NCBI RefSeq assembly: GCF_003143995.1
Contig: NZ_QFWG01000005.1
Coordinates: 62,001 to 126,000, forward strand
DNA length: 64,000 nucleotides
Direction: 5' to 3'
Origin: Pseudoglutamicibacter cumminsii
GTDB taxonomy: Bacteria > Actinomycetota > Actinomycetes > Actinomycetales > Micrococcaceae
Shown here piece after piece: positions 38,849-46,925 of the stretch. Position 1 is the stretch's first letter, and each line of letters starts with the position of its first letter. The position numbers were made by a program, and so were the translations under genes. A model generated the notes under the pieces. The model saw only the letters and a program-made list of their open reading frames with translations, did no database searches and was not told the DNA's origin.

Positions 38849-39838
38849 ATGGCTTACCGCAGCAGTAACCCGGTGTTTAAAGACAAAAACTTCCGAGAGA
38901 AGATGCGGAACGGCGAGGGCGCTGAAGCTATTCACGCGCCTTCGGCAGCAGACCTTGACCGTATGTACGGCGCTCCTTCGGCACAGGCCGGCCAGCAGGC
39001 TCCGCAGCAACCATACGGTTACAACGGTCCACAGAACGCCCCACAGAACCAGTACGGCTACCAGCCGCAGCAGGGTTACGAGCAGCCGAACTACGCTGCA
39101 GGTGACCTGAGCGTCCAGGGTAATCAGGGCGACCGGATGGTTATGGGCGATGTGCTCAACAAGATGACCATCATGCTCGGCCTCATTGTGGCTTCCGGCG
39201 CTGTCGCTTGGTTCCTGGTGATGAACTCGGTCCGCAACGCGATGGCGGGCATGGGTTTCGGCGCGCTGGGCGGCTCGGTTTTCGCGATGGTGGGTATCGC
39301 GGCGCTTGCGGCGTTCGTGATCGCTCTTGTCAACCAGTTCAAGCGGGTTACCTCGCCAACGCTTTCGGTGATCTACGCGGTCCTTGAAGGTTTCGTTCTG
39401 GGTGCGATCTCCGCGATCGCTGAAGTCGCCTACCCTGGTATCGCGCTTCAGGCGGTTCTCGGTACGGTCCTCGTCTTCGCTGTGACCTTGGGCCTGTTCC
39501 GCTCCGGCAAGTACCGCACCTCGCCACGCATGACCCGCATCGTCATGGTTGCGGCAATCGCGTACCTCGCGTTCTCGCTCGTGAACCTTGGCCTCGTGCT
39601 GATCGCGGGTACCTCGATGCGCACGGGCCTCTTCGGCATGGCGATCGGCCTGTTCGCAGTGCTGCTGGCGACCTACTTCCTGGTCATGGACTTCGAGTTC
39701 ATCCAGAACGCAATCTCCCAGGGCGCTCCAAAGCAGGTCGCATGGACCTGCGCTTTCGGCCTGACCTTGACGCTCGTGTGGATCTACATCGAGATCCTGC
39801 GCCTGCTCATGATCATCCGCGAAATGGTGGACCGCTAA
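38849..39838 (+). CDS. Bax inhibitor-1 / YccA family membrane protein
   Basis: The 329-aa protein has an N-terminal soluble region of about 95 residues rich in Gln, Tyr, Pro and Asn (QQAPQQPYGYNGPQNAPQNQYGY...), then seven membrane helices of the TMBIM/BI-1-like YccA group (from KMTIMLGLIVASGAVAWFLV). The last helices contain DFEFIQNAISQGAPKQVAWTCAFGL with the conserved Asp and Gly. Relatives are calcium- or proton-leak channels or protease regulators; the role here is unknown. The ATG at 38849 follows AAAGAGG by 10 nt or more. TAGGAT at 38757-38762 may be a -10 box. A terminator follows. Confidence 0.88.
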   Translation: MAYRSSNPVFKDKNFREKMRNGEGAEAIHAPSAADLDRMYGAPSAQAGQQAPQQPYGYNGPQNAPQNQYGYQPQQGYEQPNYAAGDLSVQGNQGDRMVMGDVLNKMTIMLGLIVASGAVAWFLVMNSVRNAMAGMGFGALGGSVFAMVGIAALAAFVIALVNQFKRVTSPTLSVIYAVLEGFVLGAISAIAEVAYPGIALQAVLGTVLVFAVTLGLFRSGKYRTSPRMTRIVMVAAIAYLAFSLVNLGLVLIAGTSMRTGLFGMAIGLFAVLLATYFLVMDFEFIQNAISQGAPKQVAWTCAFGLTLTLVWIYIEILRLLMIIREMVDR

Positions 39839-39907
39839 GCGGGGACGCGGAGAGCGACCAGCTTTCTGAAACATCCGCGTTGACAACGCTCAGCGCATAA
39901 AGCATCG

Positions 39908-39949
39908 ACACGGTATGCCAAAACACATGTTTTGGCATACCGTGTTTTT
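39908..39949 (+). terminator. intrinsic terminator abutting the next start codon
   Basis: A 17-bp stem (ACACGGTATGCCAAAAC, 39908-39924, with its complement at 39929-39945), an ACAT loop and a TTTT tract at 39946-39949. The ATG of the AI-2E-like gene begins at 39950, directly after the T tract. Confidence 0.92.
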
Positions 39950-41329
39950 ATGCCCGAACCATCGAAGCGTCGGCTCCGGAGCGCCGGAGCGAGACTCGCA
40001 GAGCGGCTCCGTAGCGTGCGCAGCACGATTGAGCGGCGCCGTGAAGAACTCAGCCGTGACGAACTCAACGAACCACAAGCGCCTGTCGAGCAGGAACCCG
40101 AGCGTCCCGACATAAAGGTGCCGAGCGATGTTCCGCAGCCGTTGAAGGTCACAGCGGGTTATGCGTGGCGGATCGGTGCGATCATCTTGGTAGCCGTCAT
40201 GATCCTGTGGGGTCTGAGCCGTGTCGCGGTGGTGCTGATTCCGGTCATGATTGCCGCGCTGCTGGCGGGCCTACTGTTGCCGCTGAAGCGACTGTTCCTC
40301 AAGATGCGGTTCCCGAACGGCCTCGCGACGTTCAGTACGTTGCTCGTCTTCGCCGCTGCGTTGACGGGTGTCGTGTGGCTTGTGGTCGCAACCATGGCCG
40401 ACGGCGCGGAGAGACTGTGGTCTGAAGCGATCACTGGTATCAATTCGATCCGCACATGGCTGGCGACTGGCCCGCTGCAGATCACTGACACGCAGATCAC
40501 CGACTGGGCGCAAGAGATGCTGCATCGCATGCAGGAGAACTCGCAGGATCTTCTGAAGCAGGCAGCCTCGGTCGGAACCACGGTCACACACTTCCTGACT
40601 GGTCTGTTGCTCACGGTTTTCGCTTTGATTTTCTTCCTGCTCGATGGCGCGAAGATTTGGAAGTGGACAGTCGGCTTGTTTCCACGCCACACGCGGGCCG
40701 CTGCTGACGGCGCTGGTCGCCGCGGGTGGGGTTCGCTTGTTTCCTATATCCGTGTTCAAGTCATCGTTGCGCTGATCGATGGTTTCGGCATCGGGCTGGG
40801 TGCTTTCATCCTCAACGTCCCGCTTGCACCGCAGCTGGGTGTCTTGGTCTTCTTGGGTGCGTTCATCCCGATCGTGGGTGCATTCCTGACCGGTGCTATC
40901 GCAGTTCTGATCGCGCTCGTGGCCCAGGGTTGGGTTGTCGCGCTCATCATGCTCGGCGTCGTGCTGTTCGTTCAGCAGGTCGAATCGCATGTTCTGCAGC
41001 CGTTGATCATGGGCCGTGCGGTGAGTCTTCACCCGCTCGCGGTCGTTCTGGTGGTCGCGTGCGGTACGTTCCTCTTCGGCATCGCTGGCGCTCTGTTCTC
41101 TGTACCGCTTATTGCGATCATCAACAGTGTTGGCAAGTACCTTGCGGCTCGAGAGTGGGAGCGAGACCCTGCGGTGGCGCATCGCCGTAAAGAAGCGGGG
41201 CAGTATGACTCAAAAGCGGAGGAGGCGCCAGCGGGTACATATGATGAAGAAGAGACCCCTCTGGCCTCAGACCATGCTGACACTGTAGCTGGTCGAAAGC
41301 AGCCGGAGCAGGGCGCTCAGGAAACCTAA
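39950..41329 (+). CDS. AI-2E transporter family membrane protein
   Basis: The 459-residue protein has the AI-2E/PerM (YdiK-like) fold: two helices near 80-125 (IILVAVMILWGLSRVAVVLIPVMIAALLAGLLLPL), a soluble-looking middle segment (GITGINSIRTWLATGPLQIT...), and a C-terminal helix block with GAFIPIVGAFLTGAIAVLIAL and QQVESHVLQPLIMGRAVSLHPLAVVL (about 345-370). Exporter-like roles (autoinducer, ions, metabolites) are known for relatives. The start is doubtful: the ATG at 39950 lies on the T tract of a terminator and has no ribosome binding site. A later in-frame GTG at about 40016 would shorten the cytoplasmic N-terminus without harming the domain. Confidence 0.85.
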   Translation: MPEPSKRRLRSAGARLAERLRSVRSTIERRREELSRDELNEPQAPVEQEPERPDIKVPSDVPQPLKVTAGYAWRIGAIILVAVMILWGLSRVAVVLIPVMIAALLAGLLLPLKRLFLKMRFPNGLATFSTLLVFAAALTGVVWLVVATMADGAERLWSEAITGINSIRTWLATGPLQITDTQITDWAQEMLHRMQENSQDLLKQAASVGTTVTHFLTGLLLTVFALIFFLLDGAKIWKWTVGLFPRHTRAAADGAGRRGWGSLVSYIRVQVIVALIDGFGIGLGAFILNVPLAPQLGVLVFLGAFIPIVGAFLTGAIAVLIALVAQGWVVALIMLGVVLFVQQVESHVLQPLIMGRAVSLHPLAVVLVVACGTFLFGIAGALFSVPLIAIINSVGKYLAAREWERDPAVAHRRKEAGQYDSKAEEAPAGTYDEEETPLASDHADTVAGRKQPEQGAQET

Positions 41330-41377
41330 CCCCTCGACAATAACCGCTGGAATCCATCGGCCAGGAGAATCGGAATA

Positions 41378-42694
41378 GTGACAGAACAGGCACGTCAAGA
41401 AGAATCGTCCACGCCAAACGAAAACGCAACGATGATTCCTCGGGAAGACCCAACGCGTGACCTTCCGGTGAGGCTTGCCGATGTTCGTCGCGCGGCCGAA
41501 GTGCTCGATGGCGTGGTTGAGAAAACTGGTCTGCACCACTCGCGTGCCCTCGAGCTACATACGAAAGCTCCGGTGTGGCTCAAAGCGGAGAACCTTCAGC
41601 GTTCTGGCTCGTTCAAGGTCCGTGGCGCGTATGTGCGCATGAATAACCTTACGGAAGAGGAGCGTGCCCGCGGCGTCGTGGCCGCATCGGCTGGTAACCA
41701 CGCTCAGGGTGTCGCCCAGGCGGCTTCGAAGCTGGGGATTAAAGCGCGGATCTACATGCCGTTGGGCGTAGCGCTCCCTAAGCTCACGGCGACGCGCGAC
41801 CACGGCGCGGAGGTCGTGTTGCACGGTGAGACGGTCGACGAGGCGCTCGCGGCCGCTGAAGCGTACGCGGAAGAGAGCGGCGCGGTGTTTGTGCACCCGT
41901 TCGACCACCCGGACATCATCGCTGGCCAGGGAACGATTGGCCTGGAGATCCTGGAGCAGTATCCAGAGGTCGAGACCGTGATCATGGGCGTTGGCGGCGG
42001 CGGCCTGCTTGCTGGTGTCGCGACCGCGATCAAGGGCCGTGCTGCGGAGCTTGGCCGGGATATCAAGGTTATTGGCGTGCAGGCGGAGGATGCTGCAGCG
42101 TATCCGCCGTCGCTGGCCGCCGATGCGCTGGTTCCGTTGACGAAGGTCCGTACCATCGCTGATGGCATTGCTGTGGGCCGCCCGGGGCAGATGCCGTTCG
42201 AGATCATTCGGGAGCTCGTTGACGACGTCGTCACGGTATCTGAGGACGCGTTGGCTCGCGCGCTCGTGTTCTTGCTTGAACGTTCCAAACTTGTGGTCGA
42301 ACCGGCCGGGGCCGTGGGGGTTGCGGCACTTCTGGAGAACACTCTGGTTGAGTCCGGCATCGAGCCTTCCAAGACGGTCGCCGTTCTCTCTGGCGGCAAC
42401 ATCGACCCGCTTCTGATGCTCAAGGTGATCCAGCGCGGTCTTGCCGCCGCCGGACGCTACCTCACCATCAAGATGATGCTTCAGGACCGCGCGGGTGAGC
42501 TCGCGACCATTTCCCGCATCATCGCTGACTGTAGCGCCAACGTGACCCGCGTGGACCACACCCGCATCGGCGGCGCGTTGTCGATGGGTGACGTCGCGAT
42601 CACGATCGACATGGAAACCAACGGGCACGAGCATTCAGATGAAGTGCTCGATGCGTTGCGCGCCCACGGCTACGATCCGCAGGTCATTCTGTAA
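41378..42694 (+). CDS. ilvA: threonine ammonia-lyase
   Basis: A 438-aa PLP enzyme deaminating threonine to 2-oxobutyrate, the first step towards isoleucine. The PLP lysine is in RSGSFKVRGAY (about 71-81), the Gly-rich phosphate loop in GVGGGGLLAGVA (about 205-216), and ASAGNHAQGVA is present. The C-terminal roughly 75 residues (MMLQDRAGELATISRIIADC...) form an ACT-like domain, shorter than the two-domain regulatory region of E. coli IlvA, so feedback by isoleucine may differ. AGGAGA lies 9 nt before the GTG. Its end is tandemly tripled, then a terminator shared with greA follows. Confidence 0.93.
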   Translation: MTEQARQEESSTPNENATMIPREDPTRDLPVRLADVRRAAEVLDGVVEKTGLHHSRALELHTKAPVWLKAENLQRSGSFKVRGAYVRMNNLTEEERARGVVAASAGNHAQGVAQAASKLGIKARIYMPLGVALPKLTATRDHGAEVVLHGETVDEALAAAEAYAEESGAVFVHPFDHPDIIAGQGTIGLEILEQYPEVETVIMGVGGGGLLAGVATAIKGRAAELGRDIKVIGVQAEDAAAYPPSLAADALVPLTKVRTIADGIAVGRPGQMPFEIIRELVDDVVTVSEDALARALVFLLERSKLVVEPAGAVGVAALLENTLVESGIEPSKTVAVLSGGNIDPLLMLKVIQRGLAAAGRYLTIKMMLQDRAGELATISRIIADCSANVTRVDHTRIGGALSMGDVAITIDMETNGHEHSDEVLDALRAHGYDPQVIL

Positions 42695-42730
42695 CTCAGG
42701 TCATTCTGTAGCTAAGGCCATTCGGTAGCG
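42680..42730 (+). repeat. three 17-bp tandem copies of the ilvA 3' end
   Basis: CAGGTCATTCTGTAACT (42680-42696, with the ilvA stop TAA) is followed by CAGGTCATTCTGTAGCT (42697-42713, 16 of 17 identical) and AAGGCCATTCGGTAGCG (42714-42730). Each unit holds one stop, TAA, TAG and TAG. Confidence 0.9.
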
Positions 42731-42742
42731 CTGCATGCGCAC

Positions 42743-42790
42743 ACAGCGTGAGGGGCGGTTCAGATGATTCTGAACCGCCCCTCACGCTGT
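42743..42790. terminator. bidirectional terminator between ilvA and greA
   Basis: A perfect 21-bp stem (ACAGCGTGAGGGGCGG... at 42743-42763 with its complement at 42770-42790) and a six-base loop lie between convergent genes. No T run is present on the plus strand. Confidence 0.85.
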
Positions 42791-42819
42791 CACAAGCCCT
42801 GAACGGGCTTTCGCGCTAC

Positions 42820-43308
42820 TTAGCCGTCGTAAGGGTGTGCCTCTACGATCTCGACAGGGATCTCCTTGCCGTTAGGTGCGGTGTAGCTGAGCTTCTCGCC
42901 GACCTTGTGGCCGTCGATCGCCTGACCGAGCGCCGAGTGATCCGAATACACTTCGAGGTCGCTGCCGTCAGCAAGCTCACGGTTGCCGAACAGGAAGCGG
43001 GTCTCCATGCCAGCGATCTTCGCGACAACAACCATGCCTGGCTCGACTACGCCATCGTCTTCAGGGGTTTCACCCACCTGAGCGGACTCGAGCAGCTGCT
43101 TCAAGTACACGATGCGGCCTTCGTTCTTCGACTGCTCTTCACGCGCCGCGTGGTAGCCGCCGTTCTCCTTCAGGTCGCCCTCTTCACGAGCAGATTCAAT
43201 ACGCTCGAGGATCTCAGCCCGGTACGGGCCGGAGAGGTGCTCCAATTCAGCGCTCAGACGATCGTAGGCTTTCTGCGTAAGCCACACTTCTTCATGCTGA
43301 GACGTCAT
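42820..43308 (-). CDS. greA: transcription elongation factor GreA
   Basis: GreA (162 aa) rescues backtracked RNA polymerase by stimulating transcript cleavage. The N-terminal coiled coil holds EREGDLKENGGYHAAREEQ (about 43-61, SAREEGDLKENGGYHAA), with the acidic tip residues at its end, and the C-terminal FKBP-like domain includes SALGQAIDGHKVGEKLSY. The ATG at 43308 is preferred because GGAG lies about 6 nt upstream; an earlier in-frame start would add 22 unconserved residues. The greA, DUF4307, mca order matches that seen in mycobacteria. Confidence 0.95.
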   Translation of the reverse strand: MTSQHEEVWLTQKAYDRLSAELEHLSGPYRAEILERIESAREEGDLKENGGYHAAREEQSKNEGRIVYLKQLLESAQVGETPEDDGVVEPGMVVVAKIAGMETRFLFGNRELADGSDLEVYSDHSALGQAIDGHKVGEKLSYTAPNGKEIPVEIVEAHPYDG

Positions 43309-43507
43309 GAACACTCCATTTCGTTGAACCACGCACAACGTGCGTAGTGATTTATTGCAAAAGAAAATACCCACTGGTGACCTTGACCGGACTGAAGCAG
43401 CGTCAAGCTAATCCCAGCGGGCACATTCGTTATCGCATGAGTCTAACCCGCAAAATCAAACAATGGGAGTGTTTGCGGGCCAAATCTGCATAAAATTCAC
43501 GTTCGGC

Positions 43508-43966
43508 TTACTGCGTGCCGGTACGCCAACACGACTCATAACCCGCTGTAACAGGCGTGAACGTGGTGCGCAACGGAACCGTTTTCTGCACGATGTACCG
43601 GCTGCCTGAGCGTTCCGTGCTTTCGCTGGCCTGGAAACGCACTTCCCGGTAGCCGACCACAGAGTAATCCTGGCTCAAAGCACGCAAGCCGCACGTCACA
43701 TCGTCCCCAGCTTCCATCGTGACAGCAACCGTGACCTCGGCGCTGCGGTCGTTGATGAGCTGATACGAGATGTCTTTCGCCTCGAAGCTCGACTGAAAGC
43801 GAAGGCTCACAAACAAAAGGTAGGCGGACAGGCCAAGAATGCCGACCACGGCAACAATCCACCAGCCGCGTTTCGAGAGCGTGCGGCGCGTTGAGCCGTA
43901 GCGGTTCGCTAGGCTTGGGGACTGGCGAGTATCCTCGCCACCGAGTTTGAGATCACCTGAGGACAT
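43508..43966 (-). CDS. DUF4307 family single-pass membrane protein
   Basis: The 152-aa protein has a hydrophilic N-terminus, one membrane helix (about residues 34-54, GWWIVAVVGILGLSAYLLFVS) and an extracytoplasmic immunoglobulin-like domain with two Cys (DVTCGLRA and ESCWRTG). It matches the actinobacterial DUF4307 family, typically located between greA and mca as here. Function is unknown. GGAGG lies about 4 nt before the ATG. It is divergent from mca. Confidence 0.85.
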   Translation of the reverse strand: MSSGDLKLGGEDTRQSPSLANRYGSTRRTLSKRGWWIVAVVGILGLSAYLLFVSLRFQSSFEAKDISYQLINDRSAEVTVAVTMEAGDDVTCGLRALSQDYSVVGYREVRFQASESTERSGSRYIVQKTVPLRTTFTPVTAGYESCWRTGTQ

Positions 43967-44012
43967 GATGCCTCCAGTCTATCTGGGGCATCGAAAGGGG
44001 AACCGCAGCACC

Positions 44013-45002
44013 ATGGGACATTCTCCGCGTAGTGTGCCTGATTCGTCTGGCCTGCGAGTACTTTCCGTTCACGCGCACCCCGATGACGAAGCCAGCAAGG
44101 GCGCATCGATGGCCGCCGCATACGCGCAGGCTGGGGCGGAGGTGCTCGTCGTGACCTGCACCGGCGGCGAACGTGGTGACATCCTCGTTGAGGAAGTCCA
44201 GCGGATGCCGCGCGCACACCGTGACCTCACTGGTCTGCGCCGTGAAGAGATGAAGCTCTCCGCCAAAGCACTCAACATCAAGCACATTTGGCTTGGTTTC
44301 GAGGACTCTGGCCTCCCGGAGGGTGATCCGCTGCCGCCGCTCCCGGAGAGCTGCTTCGCCTCGGTTCCGCTTTATGATGCCGCGGCACCTCTTGTGCACC
44401 TTGTGCGGACGTTCAAACCGCATGTGCTCATCACATATGACGAAAACGGCGGTTACCCTCACCCGGACCACATCCGAACGCACCAGATCTCTGTTGAGGC
44501 GTTCAGGGCCTCCCACCGCGAGAACGAGTATCAGGGCCTAGGCGAGCCGTGGACGATCTCCAAGATGTACTACGACCGTGCGTTCTCTCTAGAACGGTTC
44601 AAGGCTCTTGATGAGGCGATGCGCGAACGCGACGGTGTCTCTCCGTTCGCTGACCGCATCGAATTCATGGAAAAGCGGCAGCGCGACAGCACCAACCCTG
44701 CGGCGCGGCACCGCGTCACAACGCACGTGCCTATCCAGGGTTTCGTTCACTTGCGTGATGAAGCGCTTTTGGCGCATCGCTCCCAGGTCGAGCCAGGCGG
44801 ATTCTTCTTCGCGGCATCCCCGGAGCTAGTTGAAGAGGTGTACCCGTGGGATGACTACGTGCTCGCGGCTACTCGCGTGCACACCGAGCTTCCGGAATTC
44901 GACCTGTTTGCGGGCCTGCACGATGGCGAAGGCGACCGAATCGGTACGCTGCGTCCGGTGCCGGAAGCGTTCAAGCCGGAGCTTGCGAACGACCGGCGGT
45001 AA
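44013..45002 (+). CDS. mca: mycothiol S-conjugate amidase
   Basis: The 329-aa zinc hydrolase of the LmbE/PIG-L fold cleaves mycothiol S-conjugates to mercapturic acids, detoxifying electrophiles and drugs. LRVLSVHAHPDDEASKGASMAA (about 14-35) gives the AHPDDE metal motif. VTCTGGERGDIL and GGYPHPDHIRTH (third zinc ligand) follow. The ASKGA context and the C-terminal WDDYVLAATRVHTELPEFDLF fit Mca better than the deacetylase MshB. It implies that the organism makes mycothiol. The ATG at 44013 follows AAAGGGGA by about 11 nt; in-frame starts at 43965 and earlier are possible. Confidence 0.93.
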   Translation: MGHSPRSVPDSSGLRVLSVHAHPDDEASKGASMAAAYAQAGAEVLVVTCTGGERGDILVEEVQRMPRAHRDLTGLRREEMKLSAKALNIKHIWLGFEDSGLPEGDPLPPLPESCFASVPLYDAAAPLVHLVRTFKPHVLITYDENGGYPHPDHIRTHQISVEAFRASHRENEYQGLGEPWTISKMYYDRAFSLERFKALDEAMRERDGVSPFADRIEFMEKRQRDSTNPAARHRVTTHVPIQGFVHLRDEALLAHRSQVEPGGFFFAASPELVEEVYPWDDYVLAATRVHTELPEFDLFAGLHDGEGDRIGTLRPVPEAFKPELANDRR

Positions 45003-45060
45003 AATGGATCAATGCACGGGGAACTGATGATTCCCGATGCGTTGAGTATGGAAGGTGAGC

Positions 45061-45363
45061 ATGCTTCTTTCAGTTTTATCGTATGTCCCAGCGAACCTGG
45101 GCACTGACTCGGAAGAGTACCGCGCCATTGGGCCGGGTTTCCCGGGTTTCGTGGCTATCGCGTGCCTCGCGGTTGCCGTCATTTTCTTGATCGTGTCTAT
45201 GGCTCGCCGCATCCGTCGCATTGATTATCAGCAGCCTGTTGAGACTGCTCAGGCGGACCTCGTGGAGCAGGGGCAGGCTGAGGAGATTGAGCGTGAAGCT
45301 CGCCGCCGTCTTGCCGAAAAGTACGGTGAGGCCGCCGATGCAGGGCAAACTCCGCGCGCATGA
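45061..45363 (+). CDS. small single-pass membrane protein of unknown function
   Basis: A 100-residue protein with a short outer N-terminus (YVPANLGTDSEEYRAIGPGFPGF), one membrane helix (about 31-50, VAIACLAVAVIFLIVSMARR) and an acidic helical cytoplasmic tail. Similar small proteins sit between mca and the prenyl transferase in related actinobacteria. GGAAGG precedes the ATG by about 5 nt. The prenyl transferase ATG overlaps its stop, so the two are coupled. Confidence 0.75.
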   Translation: MLLSVLSYVPANLGTDSEEYRAIGPGFPGFVAIACLAVAVIFLIVSMARRIRRIDYQQPVETAQADLVEQGQAEEIEREARRRLAEKYGEAADAGQTPRA

Positions 45364-46139
45364 AACTACCGAAGGTTTCGTGGCCGCCGCGCTTCCTGTA
45401 TGGGCTGTATGAGCGGCGGCTCGCGCGTGAGCTGAAGCCCGAGAAACTGCCGGGGCACATCGGCGTGATGGTCGATGGCAACCGGCGCTGGGCTAAGCTC
45501 GCGGGCGCTTCGACGGCGTCCGGGCACCGGGCTGGTGCGGATAAGATTCTCGAGTTTCTCGAGTGGTGCCGTGAGCTGGGGATCCGCACGGTGACCCTCT
45601 ACATGCTCTCTACCGAAAACCTCAACCGTGATTCGTCTGAGGTTGGCGCGTTGTTGCGGATCATCGACGAGACCTTGACACGCGTGGGTTCTGAAGGTTC
45701 GATGCGTGTGCACCCGGTGGGCGCGTTGGATGTCTTGCCGCCTGAGCTAGCTGATAAGTTGCGTGGTTTGCGTGACAGCACAGCTGACCGGACGGGGCTG
45801 CACGTGAACGTCGCGGTGGGTTATGGTGGCCGCCGCGAGATTGTCGATGCGGTGCGTGCGTTGCTTGAGGACGCCGATGCACAGGGCATGAGCGCTGGTG
45901 ATGTTGCGGGGGAGCTGGATGCGGATATGATCGCCAAGCACCTGTATACCTCTGGCCAGCCTGATCCGGATCTTGTGATTCGCACGTCCGGGGAACAGCG
46001 GCTTTCTGGTTTCTTGATGTGGCAGTCCGCGTATTCCGAGTTCTATTTTTGTGAAGCGTTGTGGCCTGCTTTCCGTCGGGTGGACTTCCTGCGTGCGTTG
46101 CGTGACTATCAGCAACGGCAACGTCGCTATGGCGGGTAA
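45360..46139 (+). CDS. cis (Z)-prenyl diphosphate synthase
   Basis: The 259-aa enzyme belongs to the UppS family: HIGVMVDGNRRWAKLAG (about 32-48) with the catalytic Asp, TLYMLSTENLNR, and DLVIRTSGEQRLSGFLMWQSAYSEFYF (about 205-231). It condenses isopentenyl diphosphate onto allylic primers. The context (mca and greA nearby) and DGNRRW rather than DGNGRW resemble the short-chain Z-farnesyl diphosphate synthase of mycobacteria. It may therefore make the C15 precursor for a separate decaprenyl synthase, but a full undecaprenyl synthase cannot be excluded. Confidence 0.88.
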   Translation: MKLPKVSWPPRFLYGLYERRLARELKPEKLPGHIGVMVDGNRRWAKLAGASTASGHRAGADKILEFLEWCRELGIRTVTLYMLSTENLNRDSSEVGALLRIIDETLTRVGSEGSMRVHPVGALDVLPPELADKLRGLRDSTADRTGLHVNVAVGYGGRREIVDAVRALLEDADAQGMSAGDVAGELDADMIAKHLYTSGQPDPDLVIRTSGEQRLSGFLMWQSAYSEFYFCEALWPAFRRVDFLRALRDYQQRQRRYGG

Positions 46140-46234
46140 CGCTGCCGACGGCCGTTAGCTTGTCCACAGCGGCATCGCAGGATTGTTCCGTCCACAATCT
46201 CGGGCGGTTTCTCGCCAGTTGAATGGGGTGTGCA

Positions 46235-46240
46235 TAGCCT
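46235..46240 (+). promoter_or_regulatory. -10-like box before prepilin peptidase gene
   Basis: TAGCCT, exactly 7 nt, then ATG. A GAAGG two bases before the ATG is too close for normal ribosome binding, so leaderless translation is suggested. Confidence 0.4.
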
Positions 46241-46247
46241 TGAAGGC

Positions 46248-46763
46248 ATGCGCACCCTGATTCTTTCCTATGCCGAGTCCGGCACGTTGTGGGGCCTTAT
46301 CGTGTCCGCATCCCTCGTGTGCTCGTGCGTGGCTTTCGTAGGGTTTGGTGCGGTACTGGCGGTGATTGATGCACGAACGCATCGTCTACCTAATGTGTGG
46401 GTTGGCCGACTGAGTGCAACGTGCGCGTTCTTCCTAACGCTCGCGACGTTCGCCTCGATCGGCGCGGGGGAGTTCCTGGGTTTCGCATGGGCACTCGCGG
46501 CGGCGGGTGGCGCCCTCGTGTTCCTTGGCTTGCGGTGGATGACCCGCAAAGGACTTGGCTTGGGTGACGTCAAACTTGCGCCGGTTTTGTGCGCCTTGTG
46601 CGCGGTGGTGAGCTGGGGGCACGTCCTTCTGGCCGGGGTTCTGATGTGTCTCATCGCTGGGGTGCATGCGCTCATCGTGATGATTGCGACGCGGAACCCG
46701 CGTGCCTTCATCGCGTTTGGCCCGGCGATGCTGTGTGGAACCGGGCTTGCTTTAGCGCTGTAA
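46248..46763 (+). CDS. prepilin peptidase (A24 family), short form
   Basis: The 171-residue membrane protein has about five helices and the two catalytic Asp motifs of type IV prepilin peptidases: AVIDARTHRLPN (about 39-50) and GLGDVKL (about 106-112). IAFGPAMLCG closes the family pattern. The N-terminal methyltransferase domain of classic PilD/PulO is absent, as in TadV/CpaA-type enzymes. No pilus gene is in the window, so its substrate is unknown. Terminator 46794-46838 follows. Confidence 0.85.
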   Translation: MRTLILSYAESGTLWGLIVSASLVCSCVAFVGFGAVLAVIDARTHRLPNVWVGRLSATCAFFLTLATFASIGAGEFLGFAWALAAAGGALVFLGLRWMTRKGLGLGDVKLAPVLCALCAVVSWGHVLLAGVLMCLIAGVHALIVMIATRNPRAFIAFGPAMLCGTGLALAL

Positions 46764-46793
46764 ACCCCGGCATGCAGAACAACCCAGCACAGA

Positions 46794-46838
46794 ACAGCCC
46801 CGTGGCCGCTCATCGGTGTGATGAGCGCACGGGGCTGT
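46794..46838. terminator. terminator between prepilin peptidase gene and fumC
   Basis: An 11-bp outer stem (ACAGCCCCGTG, 46794-46804, with its complement at 46828-46838) encloses an 8-bp inner stem (CGCTCATC, 46807-46814, with GATGAGCG, 46820-46827). Confidence 0.8.
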
Positions 46839-46895
46839 CAGCAGTGAAACGCTAGCGAAACGCTCGCGCCGGGATGCTTTGAGCGCCTCAGCAGT

Positions 46896-46925
46896 GTTTA
46901 GTTGAGGTGCGCTTAGTTGAAGCGA
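46896..46925 (-). repeat. 15-bp degenerate copy of the fumC 3' end
   Basis: Plus-strand units GTTTAGTTGAGGTGC (46896-46910) and GCTTAGTTGAAGCGA (46911-46925) agree at 11 of 15 bases. Both hold TTAGTTGA, i.e. TCAACTAA on the fumC strand, so the stop is duplicated. Confidence 0.65.
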
